Source of the DNA: Corynebacterium pseudopelargi
Lineage (GTDB): Bacteria; Actinomycetota; Actinomycetes; Mycobacteriales; Mycobacteriaceae
Length of the DNA stretch: 64,000 bases
Reading direction: 5' to 3'
Assembly: GCF_003814005.1 (NCBI RefSeq)
Contig: NZ_CP033898.1
Location: forward strand, 1,240,001-1,304,000
Of this stretch, positions 18,574-27,441 are shown piece after piece. Within the stretch, counting starts at the first letter, position 1; each line of letters starts with the position of its first letter. Below the pieces are notes generated by a model that was given only the letters and a program-made list of their open reading frames with translations, ran no database searches and was not told where the DNA came from. The position numbers and the translations under genes were made by a program.

Positions 18574-19302
18574 TTAAGAGAGTTCTTCACGCAGCAAAGA
18601 CTTCAGCAGGCTTGCGTGCAAGGAAACCACAACCGCGCTCATCTGCTGGGAGATTTCCTCGGCGTGCTCGCGAGGATTCTGGCCGCCGCGGGCGCGGGCC
18701 ATCGGGGTTGCAGCCCGAGCAATCAGGTCTGCCTGCCTGGAGGCAGCATTGCGCAAAGATTTCAGGTGGCGTGCATCCACACCAAATTCAAGCAATTGCG
18801 CACCAAAGGCAACGATCTGCACATCGTCGGCGGTGAAATAGCCAGAAACATCGGGCTTAATCACGCCGGCCTGTACAAAGTCATGGACCAAGGTCTCGGC
18901 CACGCCGGCCTTTTCGGCAACATCGGCGTCGGTAAGCCTGCGCAAGGTAGCGCCGCGGAAATTATCGGCGCTAATCAGCGGCGCGCTCGTAGCACCCTGT
19001 GAAATGGGGGTGACAGCGCCGGAATCCATGGCATCGAGCTGCTCACGGATGACCTTCAGCGGCAGGTAGTGATCGCGCTGGGTTTGCAGGATATAGCGAA
19101 GGCGATCAACATCGGCCTCGGTAAAGCGGCGATACCCAGAAGGCGTGCGCTCCGGGCTGATCAAACCCTCAGATTCTAAGAAGCGGATCTTCGAGAGCGT
19201 CACATCGGGGAACTCGCTTTTCAGCGTCTCCAGCACCACGCCGATGGACATATTCTTCTTCGGCTTCGCAGTGCTGCGTTCGCGATTCGTCAGTGCACTC
19301 AT
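18574..19302 (-). CDS. ftsR: MerR-type regulator FtsR
   Basis: 242 residues from the ATG at 19302. The MerR HTH reads MSIGVVLETLKSEFPDV, IRFLESEGLI, PSGYRRF in order; residues 80-240 form a long helical part ending in LHASLLKSLLREELS. FtsR of C. glutamicum activates ftsZ transcription and so links to cell division; the gene position next to odhI matches. I take the start after the spurious upstream extension (19359), which lacks a ribosome site; a second internal start at MSIGVV is possible. Homodimer binding DNA inverted repeats is expected from the family. Confidence 0.88.
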   Translation of the reverse strand: MSALTNRERSTAKPKKNMSIGVVLETLKSEFPDVTLSKIRFLESEGLISPERTPSGYRRFTEADVDRLRYILQTQRDHYLPLKVIREQLDAMDSGAVTPISQGATSAPLISADNFRGATLRRLTDADVAEKAGVAETLVHDFVQAGVIKPDVSGYFTADDVQIVAFGAQLLEFGVDARHLKSLRNAASRQADLIARAATPMARARGGQNPREHAEEISQQMSAVVVSLHASLLKSLLREELS

Positions 19303-19400
19303 GCTCTTAAAGGGACTGCTTCCTAGAAAGGTGGAGGGATTCGTTGTACCGCAAAGCACAACGCCCCTTTTTGGACATCTAAATGGTGGAAAAGACTAGT

Positions 19401-19832
19401 TTAAGCCTTCGGGCCTTCTAAGAAGACCAAGCGGAATTTACCAATCTGGACCTCATCGCCAGTAGCAAGCGTCTCGGCATTCTTCGGCTCACGGTTGACG
19501 TAGGTGCCATTGAGGCTTCCCACATCGACGACCTCGAAAGAGCCATCCTTCATGCGGAACTCCGCGTGGCGGCGCGACACGGTCACGTCGTCGAGGAAGA
19601 TATCGCTTTCGGGGTGACGGCCAGCGGTGGTGGTTTCACGGTCGAGCAGGAAACGGGCACCAGCATTCGGGCCGCGCTTGACCACCAGCATTCCGGCACC
19701 TGCGGGCGGAGTCACGTCCCCGCCGGACTTCGACGCGGCATTTGCTCCGGACTCCATCTCCTTTAACAGGTCGGCCCTGAACACCGAGGTGGTCTCGACC
19801 TGCCCTTCGGGAGTGCCAGTGTGCTCGCTCAT
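19401..19832 (-). CDS. odhI: OdhI, FHA-domain inhibitor of 2-oxoglutarate dehydrogenase
   Basis: 143 residues. The conserved phosphorylation motif ETTSVFR is at residues 13-19, with the target threonines T14 (PknG site) and T15 (PknA/B/D site). The FHA domain spans about 48-140 with GRHPESDI, SRRHAEF and GSLNGTYVN phosphothreonine-binding loops. Unphosphorylated OdhI binds OdhA and inhibits the 2-oxoglutarate dehydrogenase complex; phosphorylation releases it, diverting carbon from glutamate to the TCA cycle. The start has GGAGG and AAGGAA upstream. It is a well conserved corynebacterial gene (GarA in mycobacteria). Confidence 0.97.
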   Translation of the reverse strand: MSEHTGTPEGQVETTSVFRADLLKEMESGANAASKSGGDVTPPAGAGMLVVKRGPNAGARFLLDRETTTAGRHPESDIFLDDVTVSRRHAEFRMKDGSFEVVDVGSLNGTYVNREPKNAETLATGDEVQIGKFRLVFLEGPKA

Positions 19833-19988
19833 TCCTTATAACCTCCGAGTTCGCGCTGTTACTGTGCTACTCACCCCTCTGCAGGAGCCTGTAGCTCTGA
19901 TAATGGTTTACATCATAGCGGCTCCGTGGCAATCAAGAGAGCATAGCCAGAATAGAATCCCTATTACCGCAGGCTACAGGCCGCTTCC

Positions 19989-22283
19989 CTAACGGAAGAT
20001 TGCCCCTATTCCGCGCAATACGCTGTTACCGCCACCGCTGAGCGGGTTGTCGCTGACCATATAGGTCCACGTAGCACTCGGGCGGGCCAAACCTGCATCT
20101 TCCAGGTGCACACCTGTGGCATCGATCTCAACCGTGTCAAAGGCCTCTTGAGCCTGATGCAGTGCAGATTGGGCCAATTGCTTAAATTCACGCACGGCAA
20201 TGCGGTGGAATTCATCGATGGGCGTTTCGCGAGCAATGGCGCGCAAATGGATCGACTCGCGCACATCATCCATGTGCGCCAGGTGATCACTCCAGCCCAT
20301 ATCCAAGAAATACAGCAAAAGCTCACGGGCAGCCTGCACCATCAGCTCATGGCCATAGCGCTGCTCTAACTCCTCTACGCGCTGCGGATTATGCTCGCGC
20401 AAGGCATCAAGGGCTGCCTCTGTATCAAGCAGGCTTGCGCGGCGTTCGTCGATGATCACACGCTGATCTGCAAGCAGCTTGTTGTACTTCCATGTCTGAG
20501 AGTGGATCTCTAAAAGCTGGCCTTCTGTCACACGCTGGCAGTGCTGGATAAAGTCACGCACACGCTTATCTTCAATGAGGCCGTCAGCATCCGGGTGCGC
20601 TGTAACAGATTCACCTGCACCGCCGACCTGGACTACGTCGTCGTCAAGCGAAACGTAGAACACACTGGATCCGGGATCGCCCTGTCGTCCTGCGCGGCCA
20701 CGGAGTTGTTGGTCTAGGCGCTTCGAACGATGCAGCGCCGTACCAATGACGGCAAGCCCGCCGAGGTCTACTACGGCATCGCGATCGCGCTCATCTGCGC
20801 CACCAAGGCGAATATCGGTACCGCGGCCGGCCATTTGGGTAGAAACCGTCACCCTGCCAAGATCACCAGCCTCAGCGATGATGCGTGCTTCTTCTTCATC
20901 ATTTTTTGCATTCAGCACATTAACGGCAATGCCCATCTGCCCAAGCTGCGCAGCAATTTGCTCGGATTCTGATACGTCATGGGTGCCAACGAGCACTGGG
21001 CGACCTGCTTGGTGCAAGGCGGCAATATCTTCGACGATCGCGTCGAATTTCTCCTCGGCTGTGGCATAGATCCGATCGGGGTAATCAATCCGCTGGTTTT
21101 CCCTATTACGAGGAATCACAGATACGCGCAGATCATAGAATTGCCGGAGCTGATCGGTGGCCTCCACAGCCGTGCCCGTCATGCCGCACACACGGGGGTA
21201 TCGGCCCATGAGCGCTTGCAGCGTGATCGTGTCGAGGATCCGCCCGCCCTCGGTCACGGCAAGCCCCTCTTTTGCCTCCACGGCGGCTTGCACACCATCG
21301 GGCCAGCGCTGCAGTTCAGCCACGCGGCCTTTGGCGGTATCAATTAATGCCACCTTGCCGTCGCGGACGATATAGTGCACGTCCCTGGTGAGCATGGCGC
21401 GGGCATGAAGCGCCAGGTTTACCTGCACAAGGGTGTGGCCAACGTGCTCATCTGAGTACAGGGAATCAATACCGAGCATCTGCTCTACCCGGCGTGCGCC
21501 AGTCTCGCTTAAGAATGCGTTGCGCTGGTCGCCATCGATTAAGAAATCCTGCTCGGGGCGTAATTTCGCCACCACCTGGGTGATACGACCGGCAGGTGCA
21601 GCCCCTGGTTCATTGCCGGCGAGCACGAGGGGCACAAGCGCTTCATCTACGAGCACCGAATCGGCTTCGTCTACCAACGCAATATCTGCGCCGTGTTGCA
21701 CAGCTTGATCGCGGGAGGTGATCAATTGATCGCGCAGCACATCAAAGCCAAGTTCAGTCACCGGGGCGTAGACGATCGAAGCCCGATAGGCCTTGCGACG
21801 CTGCGGGGCATCCATCGACTCTTCAATATGAGCCACGCTCAAACCAAAGAACTCCACCAGCGGCGACATCCACGCAGCATCGCGGCGTGCCAGATATTCG
21901 TTCACGGTTACGCAATGCACCGTTTTACCCATCAGGGCATAGCCGGTAGCTGCCATGGCGCCAACGAGGGTTTTGCCTTCTCCGGTATCCATCTGGATAA
22001 CGTCGCCTTCAAGCAAACGCAGTACCGCCTGCGACTGCACCTCGAATGGGGTGTAACCGAGGGTGCGTTGACTTGCCTCTGCCAGCACCGCCAGCAGCTT
22101 AGGCGCATCTTGGACACTGCCATCGGCACAAAGGGCGTGCCCTTGCTGGCGCAGCTCTTGATCGCTGAGCCCAGCAATGCTTTGGTGCAGTTTCGCTGAT
22201 TGCGCGACCACCTGCTTGCTTCGCTTTTGGTTTCGTCCTGTCTTGCCGCCCATGGCATCCCAGAACCAGCCAAATCCTGCCAC
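19989..22283 (-). CDS. secA2: Accessory preprotein translocase ATPase SecA2
   Basis: 764 residues from a GTG at 22283 with GAAAGG upstream. Walker A QMDTGEGKT near residue 98, DEAD-like VDEADSVLVDEA near 205, and the conserved QMAGRGTDI and LRGRAGRQGDPG motifs of the second helicase domain. It is about 80-100 residues shorter than housekeeping SecA and lacks the C-terminal zinc-binding SPC-C motif, typical of SecA2. It powers export of a subset of proteins through SecYEG. In C. glutamicum the same gene precedes odhI. Confidence 0.93.
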   Translation of the reverse strand: MAGFGWFWDAMGGKTGRNQKRSKQVVAQSAKLHQSIAGLSDQELRQQGHALCADGSVQDAPKLLAVLAEASQRTLGYTPFEVQSQAVLRLLEGDVIQMDTGEGKTLVGAMAATGYALMGKTVHCVTVNEYLARRDAAWMSPLVEFFGLSVAHIEESMDAPQRRKAYRASIVYAPVTELGFDVLRDQLITSRDQAVQHGADIALVDEADSVLVDEALVPLVLAGNEPGAAPAGRITQVVAKLRPEQDFLIDGDQRNAFLSETGARRVEQMLGIDSLYSDEHVGHTLVQVNLALHARAMLTRDVHYIVRDGKVALIDTAKGRVAELQRWPDGVQAAVEAKEGLAVTEGGRILDTITLQALMGRYPRVCGMTGTAVEATDQLRQFYDLRVSVIPRNRENQRIDYPDRIYATAEEKFDAIVEDIAALHQAGRPVLVGTHDVSESEQIAAQLGQMGIAVNVLNAKNDEEEARIIAEAGDLGRVTVSTQMAGRGTDIRLGGADERDRDAVVDLGGLAVIGTALHRSKRLDQQLRGRAGRQGDPGSSVFYVSLDDDVVQVGGAGESVTAHPDADGLIEDKRVRDFIQHCQRVTEGQLLEIHSQTWKYNKLLADQRVIIDERRASLLDTEAALDALREHNPQRVEELEQRYGHELMVQAARELLLYFLDMGWSDHLAHMDDVRESIHLRAIARETPIDEFHRIAVREFKQLAQSALHQAQEAFDTVEIDATGVHLEDAGLARPSATWTYMVSDNPLSGGGNSVLRGIGAIFR

Positions 22284-22487
22284 TGCTGCACCTTTCTTTT
22301 TGCCCTGCTCAAAGGGTTGCTTGCGCTGAGCTCCTCACCGGTTGAGGTGAGCTAGATTGCATACCTGCTCTAGCTTAATCAACGCGACACTGCTGGAGTG
22401 TGACCCCACCGCTTTAGCTGCCTTAAGCTAGGTGGCGTTTCATTCCCGTTTAATATTCATTTGCGTCCAAGGAGCGTTGATCAGCCA

Positions 22488-23666
22488 ATGCATTCCGAGA
22501 GCGTCAAGGTGCCTTCCTCGCGGGGCTACCAATTGGCCGCCACCATCGATTTCCCCGACACCACGCCGTTGGCCTTTGCCATGTTCGCGCACTGCTTTAC
22601 CGGCTCGCGCTTTACACCTGCTGCTTCAAGGGTGAGCAAGACCTTGGCGGAGATGGGGATTGCTTGTTTGCGTTTCGATTTCCCGGGCCTTGGCCAATCG
22701 GAGGGCAACTTCCACGAGACGAGCTTTAGCGAAAACGTTGAAGACATCATCGCGGTGAACCAGTGGATTACTGAGCACTATGAGGCACCCCAGTTGCTCA
22801 TTGGTCACTCGCTTGGTGGTGCTGCCTCTTTGAAGGCTGCAACGCAGTTGAAAAACCTCAAGGGTGTCGCCACCATCGGTGCGCCTTTCGACCCAGCCCA
22901 CGCGGTGTTGCACTTTGCCGACCGCATTGGCGAGGTAGATGAAAATGGTGCCGTCACCCTCACCCTGGGCGGGCACGAGATCACGATTTCCAGGGAGTTC
23001 CTGGAGGACCTGGCAGAAACCAACCCCGAGGCCTACCTGCCCAAGCTTCGCAAGCCGCTGTTGATTCTGCACTCCCCGATCGATACCACCGTGGGCGTGG
23101 AAAATGCTCAGCTTATTTATCAGCTCACCCGCTACCCCAAGTCGCTGGTGACCTTGCACAAGGCTGATCACCTCGTTACTCGCCAGGGTGCTGCGCAAAC
23201 GGCGGCGCGCCAGATTCGCACCTGGTTTGATCAGTACATGGTGCCGAATAGCGCCCTGGATGATCAGGACACCATTCCTGAAGGTGTTGCCGTGGCTCGC
23301 TCCATCCGTGCCGGCAAGTTTGCCGATATTGTGCACACCGGTTCGCATACCTTTACCACCGATCGTGAAAAGACCGCAGGTGGAAAGAACCTGGGTTATA
23401 CGCCAACGCAGATGATTATTGCTGCCATCGCAGCTTCTACTTCGCAGGCCGTGCGAGAGGCAGCCAAGGCCTCCAAGATCAGCATCGGGCAGGTAGAGGT
23501 GCAGGTGAATACCGCGCTGAGCAGCGATGATCAACTGCATCTGCGTCGCAGCATCGCCATCGAGGGCGATATTAGCCACGAGGAGCGTGAAGAATTGCTC
23601 TACGCAGCCCGCAATAGCGGCATTGAGCAGCTCTTCGGCCCAAAGGTCACTATCGAGGAGGAATAG
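22488..23666 (+). CDS. Bifunctional alpha/beta hydrolase - OsmC-domain protein
   Basis: 392 residues from the ATG at 22488. The N-terminal half (to about 250) is an alpha/beta hydrolase with oxyanion region FAHCFTG, nucleophile elbow GHSLGG (Ser near 110) and the late His in KADHLVT; the C-terminal half (about 265-392) is an OsmC/Ohr-like domain (ATIGAP belongs to the first part; TPTQMIIAAIAAST is the OsmC core helix). The Cys pair of true peroxidases is not seen, so peroxidase activity is doubtful. The ribosome site AAGGAG is 13 nt upstream, further than usual; a TAATAT box lies at 22451-22456. Confidence 0.82.
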   Translation: MHSESVKVPSSRGYQLAATIDFPDTTPLAFAMFAHCFTGSRFTPAASRVSKTLAEMGIACLRFDFPGLGQSEGNFHETSFSENVEDIIAVNQWITEHYEAPQLLIGHSLGGAASLKAATQLKNLKGVATIGAPFDPAHAVLHFADRIGEVDENGAVTLTLGGHEITISREFLEDLAETNPEAYLPKLRKPLLILHSPIDTTVGVENAQLIYQLTRYPKSLVTLHKADHLVTRQGAAQTAARQIRTWFDQYMVPNSALDDQDTIPEGVAVARSIRAGKFADIVHTGSHTFTTDREKTAGGKNLGYTPTQMIIAAIAASTSQAVREAAKASKISIGQVEVQVNTALSSDDQLHLRRSIAIEGDISHEEREELLYAARNSGIEQLFGPKVTIEEE

Positions 23667-23667
23667 C

Positions 23668-24051
23668 GTGTCTAAGCAATGTATTTGCGGTTCCTCGCAG
23701 CTTTTCGACGCCTGCTGTGGCCCACTGCTTAGCGGAGAGAAAAAGGCGCCTACTGCCGAACGTTTGATGCGCTCGCGCTTTAGCGCCTTCGCCACCGGAA
23801 ACCGCGAATACTTGCTGCAAACCTGGGATCCAAACACCGTGCCCGACTCTCTTGAGCTCGACCCCGACATCACCTTTGAAAGCCTCCAGATCGTAGACAC
23901 CCATAGGGGTGGACTCTTCGATGATCAAGGCGTGGTGGAATTTATCGCCAGGTATGACCACGACGGCACCAAGGGCAGCCAGCATGAGCGCAGCTTTTTC
24001 CGCCGCCTCAACGGTGCGTGGGTCTATACTTCCGGCATCGTGAATACTTAG
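23668..24051 (+). CDS. YchJ-like SEC-C motif protein
   Basis: 127 residues from a GTG at 23668, one base after the hydrolase stop and preceded by GAGGAGG. The N-terminus CICGSSQLFDACCGPLLSG is a SEC-C zinc-binding motif (C-x-C...CC), followed by an UPF0225/YchJ-type NTF2-like domain (ERLMRSRFSAFATGN, ERSFFRRLNGAWVY). The function is unknown; SEC-C motifs bind zinc and often mediate ribosome or SecB-like contacts. Probably cotranscribed with the upstream hydrolase. Confidence 0.87.
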   Translation: MSKQCICGSSQLFDACCGPLLSGEKKAPTAERLMRSRFSAFATGNREYLLQTWDPNTVPDSLELDPDITFESLQIVDTHRGGLFDDQGVVEFIARYDHDGTKGSQHERSFFRRLNGAWVYTSGIVNT

Positions 24052-24129
24052 CAGAAATCCTTATTGACCTGCTGATTGGTCATTTCTGCATTGCTCGTTG
24101 TAACCTGTAGCAGTTGCAAAAAGCAATGG

Positions 24130-24204
<75 letters not shown>

Positions 24205-24209
24205 TGATA

Positions 24210-24256
24210 ACCGCAGGTCAGAGGGTATTTTACCTTCTGGCCTAGCGGTGTTTTCT
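24210..24256 (+). terminator. Element-borne terminator of tRNA-Pro
   Basis: A long imperfect stem (24210-24228 with 24231-24249; outer ACCGC/GCGGT, inner GGTA/TACC) followed by TTTTCTTGTTTT. It lies inside the element directly after attL and replaces the native terminator now found beyond attR at 34210. Confidence 0.65.
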
Positions 24257-24348
24257 TGTTTTACCTGCCTAAGACACGTTCAGTTTAGCGAATTATCGCT
24301 AATCGTGCGAACACCGACACGGTTCGCACTGCTTAGGGAAGGGCACAC

Positions 24349-25539
24349 ATGACCAGGCAAAGGGCACGAAAAGGGCACAAACGCTCCAGCTTCGGCAGCG
24401 TCCGTGAACTTAAATCGGGTCGGTTCCAAGCACGGTTTACCGACTTCGACGGCTACCGGCGTCAAGCCCCGTTCACGTTTGAGGCAGAACTCGACGCTCT
24501 AGCGTGGCTTGCACAAGCCAAACGCCTCGTTTCTATCGGGGTTTCACCACTCGAAGTAGACAGCAACGAATCCGGGGATCAACTCCCAACAGTCGGTGTT
24601 GCGGTGGTGGAATGGCTCGAAGATCTTGAGATACAACAGCGTCAAGGCCTCGTGCGTCTTTCAACACTCACGACGTACCGAAACATTATTGATACCCGCG
24701 TGTTAAACCACCGGGCGTTGTGCAGTATCCGAATTGACCAGCTCAAACCCCGCCATGTCCTAGCGTGGTGGAACGATATTGCGCTGAAACATCCGGATAC
24801 ACCGGATCGCAACAAACGCGCTTACGGTCGCTTAAAGGCGGTGTTGGCCGTCTACGTTGAACGCGGGGATATACCCGTGAACCCGGTGCAAATTAGAGCT
24901 GCCCGAAACAATCCCCCGAAACAAGATAAGCGTTTAGCTGAAACGGCGGAGCTGCAAGCAATTCTGGACGCGGTTCCAGACAACTACCGGGTAGCAACCT
25001 GCCTATGCCTGTTTCACGGTCTACGGATTGGTGAGGCGTTAGCGCTCCAGCGTAAGCACATTACCCAAGACAACGGACGGCTAACCGTTACGGTTGAGGC
25101 CACGCTATCTCGCGTGCCCGATGGTAACGGCCACGTGTTCATGCAACGCAACCCACCAAAGACCAAAGCGGGCTACCGAACAGTGCCCGTGCTGAAAGAG
25201 TTTCAGTCACTCATACGTAGGGGCGTGGATAAGTACACGGAGCACCCCGAAGATTATGTGACCACCACCAAAAACGGTGCTGTTGTCCTGGATACTTCGT
25301 TTCGCTCCATGTTCCATCGGGCGAAAGATAAAGCCGGGGTGTGCAGCGACATTACTCCCCACTACGGCAGGAATTGGTTAATCACCAGGTTGGCAGAACA
25401 AGGCGCTACACCGAAGGAGATTGGCCGAATACTTGGGCAAACCGACGTGTCCACCATCGTTGGTGTGTACATGAAAGTTCGTGAACATCGTCCGGCTGAA
25501 CTCATGGAAGCTGTAAACGTTGGTCTAGATACGCCATAA
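24349..25539 (+). CDS. Tyrosine-type site-specific integrase
   Basis: 396 residues. An Arm-binding N-terminus (basic, GSVRELKSGRFQARF), a core-binding SAM-like domain (about 80-180), and the catalytic domain with Arg in HGLRIGEAL, HxxR in HYGRNW and the Tyr nucleophile in VGVYMKV. The residue before that, usually GH/W, is GQ (LGQTDVSTI). The ATG at 24349 has AAGGG upstream. Such integrases recombine attP with a tRNA 3' end, here tRNA-Pro, 146 nt away. No excisionase of recognisable type lies next to it; one of the small basic proteins may act as one. Confidence 0.93.
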   Translation: MTRQRARKGHKRSSFGSVRELKSGRFQARFTDFDGYRRQAPFTFEAELDALAWLAQAKRLVSIGVSPLEVDSNESGDQLPTVGVAVVEWLEDLEIQQRQGLVRLSTLTTYRNIIDTRVLNHRALCSIRIDQLKPRHVLAWWNDIALKHPDTPDRNKRAYGRLKAVLAVYVERGDIPVNPVQIRAARNNPPKQDKRLAETAELQAILDAVPDNYRVATCLCLFHGLRIGEALALQRKHITQDNGRLTVTVEATLSRVPDGNGHVFMQRNPPKTKAGYRTVPVLKEFQSLIRRGVDKYTEHPEDYVTTTKNGAVVLDTSFRSMFHRAKDKAGVCSDITPHYGRNWLITRLAEQGATPKEIGRILGQTDVSTIVGVYMKVREHRPAELMEAVNVGLDTP

Positions 25540-25746
25540 ACGCGCTGTAACGGCCTCTCACGACTTAAAACAGCCACGGACACACTTAACCCTTGCTGGA
25601 GACCTTCAAGGCCTTAGAACGGGTGTTCTACAAATCGGCTATCAAAACAGCACCGGAACGGCTGTAGCCCCGGTTCTCCCCTTTGGAACCAACGGAGCTG
25701 CTACGCGCATGGGGCGTATCAGGTCGATCCATTTTCAGCAGGAAAA

Positions 25747-26003
25747 GGGTACACCTGTTTGTGTATCCTTCCCGAGCAACAACAGCCCGTAAATGCAAAA
25801 GGGTACGCAAATTTGTGTACCCTTCACGAACTAAAAAGCCCACGGAAACCGGAGGGTGGAACAAACCAACACACACCGCTATGGCCGGTGCAAACGTTAC
25901 CGACACACAGTTAGATCCGTCGCTGCCACCTTCGCAACCACGTATGCCACGGGTCGGTAAACCTTCGATAGCGTCTAAAGCTGGTACGCAAATTTGTGTA
26001 CTT
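25747..26003. repeat. Three 22-bp palindromic sites
   Basis: Sites at 25747-25768, 25801-25822 and 25982-26003. The middle site is the best: GGGTACGCAA on the left and TTTGTGTACCC on the right. The three share the pattern GGTACnC...TTTGTGTA. Spacing of the first two is 54 bp, close to five helical turns. They may be operators, iterons or a partition site. Confidence 0.6.
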
Positions 26004-26074
26004 CGCAGATCAAAGGGGGTTTTTCTTCTCCCCAACCTGTGACTTCGGAGCCGGTAACGGTCAATCTACGCACG

Positions 26075-26200
26075 TTCCGGCGTGTCGTTGCGCGTGTTCG
26101 TTAAATCCCGGTGTAGCTTGTAGGTGTGTATGTCTACATGCACGTCCTCCTTTACGGGGGGTCAGGAGCAGGGTAATTGGTCTATCCTGCTCTAACTTAA
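26075..26200 (+). ncRNA. Conserved non-coding unit, copy A
   Basis: Begins with TTCCGGCGTGTCGTTGC (26075-26091), followed by CCCGGTGTA, a GTGTGTAT stretch, CCTCCTTT and a GGGGG run, then a hairpin AGCAGG..CCTGCT near 26166-26190. The same order is found at 34341 and 34985. A shared 14-mer CACTGAACGCCTAC also recurs further on (26533 here, 34637 in copy B). Product unknown: small RNA or a cis-acting DNA site. Confidence 0.5.
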
Positions 26201-26217
26201 GGGCACTTTTGTACCCC

Positions 26218-26248
26218 CCTAAACCCCCGCGTCTATCGGGGGTTTAGG
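26218..26248. repeat. 12-bp perfect hairpin
   Basis: CCTAAACCCCCG (26218-26229) and its complement (26237-26248) with a 7-nt loop. It could be a transcription terminator on either strand; the T tracts after it are short. Confidence 0.6.
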
Positions 26249-26608
26249 GCGGTACGCCCGGTCTACACCGGGCATACCCCGTTCAGCACACAATCCACTG
26301 GCTAGGCACCTGGAAACGCTGCCCGTATTCCCTATACGCTGTTTTAAAGCGTTTAAACCTTCCGGGTAGGGTAAACCATAGCCAGCAACGTTTCGTTGCC
26401 TTAGACGGGCTTAGAGAGCGTTATTCCATCACTCCGGGGTCGTGTAAGCCCCGTGCTTGCGGTTCTCAAAACCCCGTTGCTAGACCTGGCATCAACTCGA
26501 TTGATGCCAGCCTCGTCTTCGTCAAGGGTGGGCACTGAACGCCTACCCTTTTCATCTTCACCCAATGTTCGGCTTCGGTAATTACCTTTGCCTTTTGGAA
26601 GCCTCCAA

Positions 26609-26630
26609 GGGTACTCAAGTTTGAGTATCC
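26609..26630. repeat. Fourth 22-bp palindromic site
   Basis: GGGTACTCAA on the left and TTTGAGTATCC on the right, the same architecture as the three sites at 25747-26003. Confidence 0.55.
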
Positions 26631-26844
26631 TCTTTCTTCCCTATTCCATCCACGGTTACACACCACCGTCGATCCCTTGTGCGGATCTCCGGAGCAAATA
26701 GTCTTCCGAACCTTCTCAAAGGGGGCTCCGAAACGGGGCTCCCTTTGCAATAACGCTAGGCGGGTTGATGCCCGTACATGAACGTTCAGGCGGGTTACTG
26801 TTTCGCTTCGGAGGTTGAGCAAACCTTCGGAGCACTATCAATCT

Positions 26845-27258
26845 TCGGCCTTCTTCGGAGGCCGATACACTCCGGGTAGTTGAATACCCCTATACAAGTG
26901 AATGAGTAGATGAACAGGTGAATCTACGAATGAACGACACTAAAAAGCGGAGCTTCGTGGCTCCGCGTTGTTGGTTAAAGTCTATAACCGCTGTAAGGCG
27001 GTTATGTTCAATCCAGTAACTACCTTGTAGCCCCGGCCTCAAAAGCCGGGGCGATACCTAACCACTTCCAACGGTTACGTTCGGTACTTCGTACCTACCG
27101 CAACCTTGAACAACCACAGCAACCAACAAGTAGGTTCCTGTGTTTGTCAGTAGGTCGCCCCCTAAGGCGACCAATACTCAGTGGTTCAATCCTTAGAGCG
27201 CCCCCTAAGGCGCTCATAAGAATTTCACTTCCCGAAGTCGCTAGCCTTACGGGCTAGC
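26845..27258. repeat. Array of at least seven perfect hairpins
   Basis: Stems with short loops at 26845-26865 (7 bp), 26947-26966 (7 bp), 26984-27005 (8 bp), 27030-27052 (8 bp), 27083-27095 (5 bp), 27153-27172 (7 bp), 27196-27215 (7 bp) and 27240-27258 (7 bp). The two at 27153 and 27196 have the identical loop CCCTAA. GTTCAATCC recurs between stems (27006 and 27184). The array ends about 180 bp before the 3' end of the AAA ATPase gene. No protein-coding function is apparent. Confidence 0.65.
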
Positions 27259-27441
27259 TCCAGAGAAAGTTAGTAAGTGGGGATATTGAACCGACAGGTT
27301 CATATAAGGGGGTGGGGTGTGGTAAGTGGCAACGCTGTGACCTGCATAAATGCAACACTCACCACGGCTTCCCCACATCCGAAGTGTGGCAAAGTAAAAA
27401 CACCACTTGACCTGCACAAACACCGTTTTCCGGTGTTTTGG

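Larger units (their letters stand above)
25540..26844. other. Long non-coding tract of the element, left part
   Basis: No ORF here has a ribosome site or recognisable domain; the longest are low-complexity shadows. The tract contains four 22-bp palindromes, copy A of a conserved non-coding unit (26075 onward), and further hairpins: CCTAAACCCCCG and its complement (26218-26248, 12-bp stem), GCAACG-TTT-CGTTGC near 26384, and a 10-bp stem CTGGCATCAA/TTGATGCCAG near 26487-26511. The density of perfect stems suggests a structured RNA region or an origin of replication or transfer rather than decayed coding DNA. Confidence 0.6.

Noticed and set aside
26845..27258. CRISPR array
   Set aside because: The hairpins differ in stem sequence and spacing; there is no repeated unit of constant length and no cas gene.
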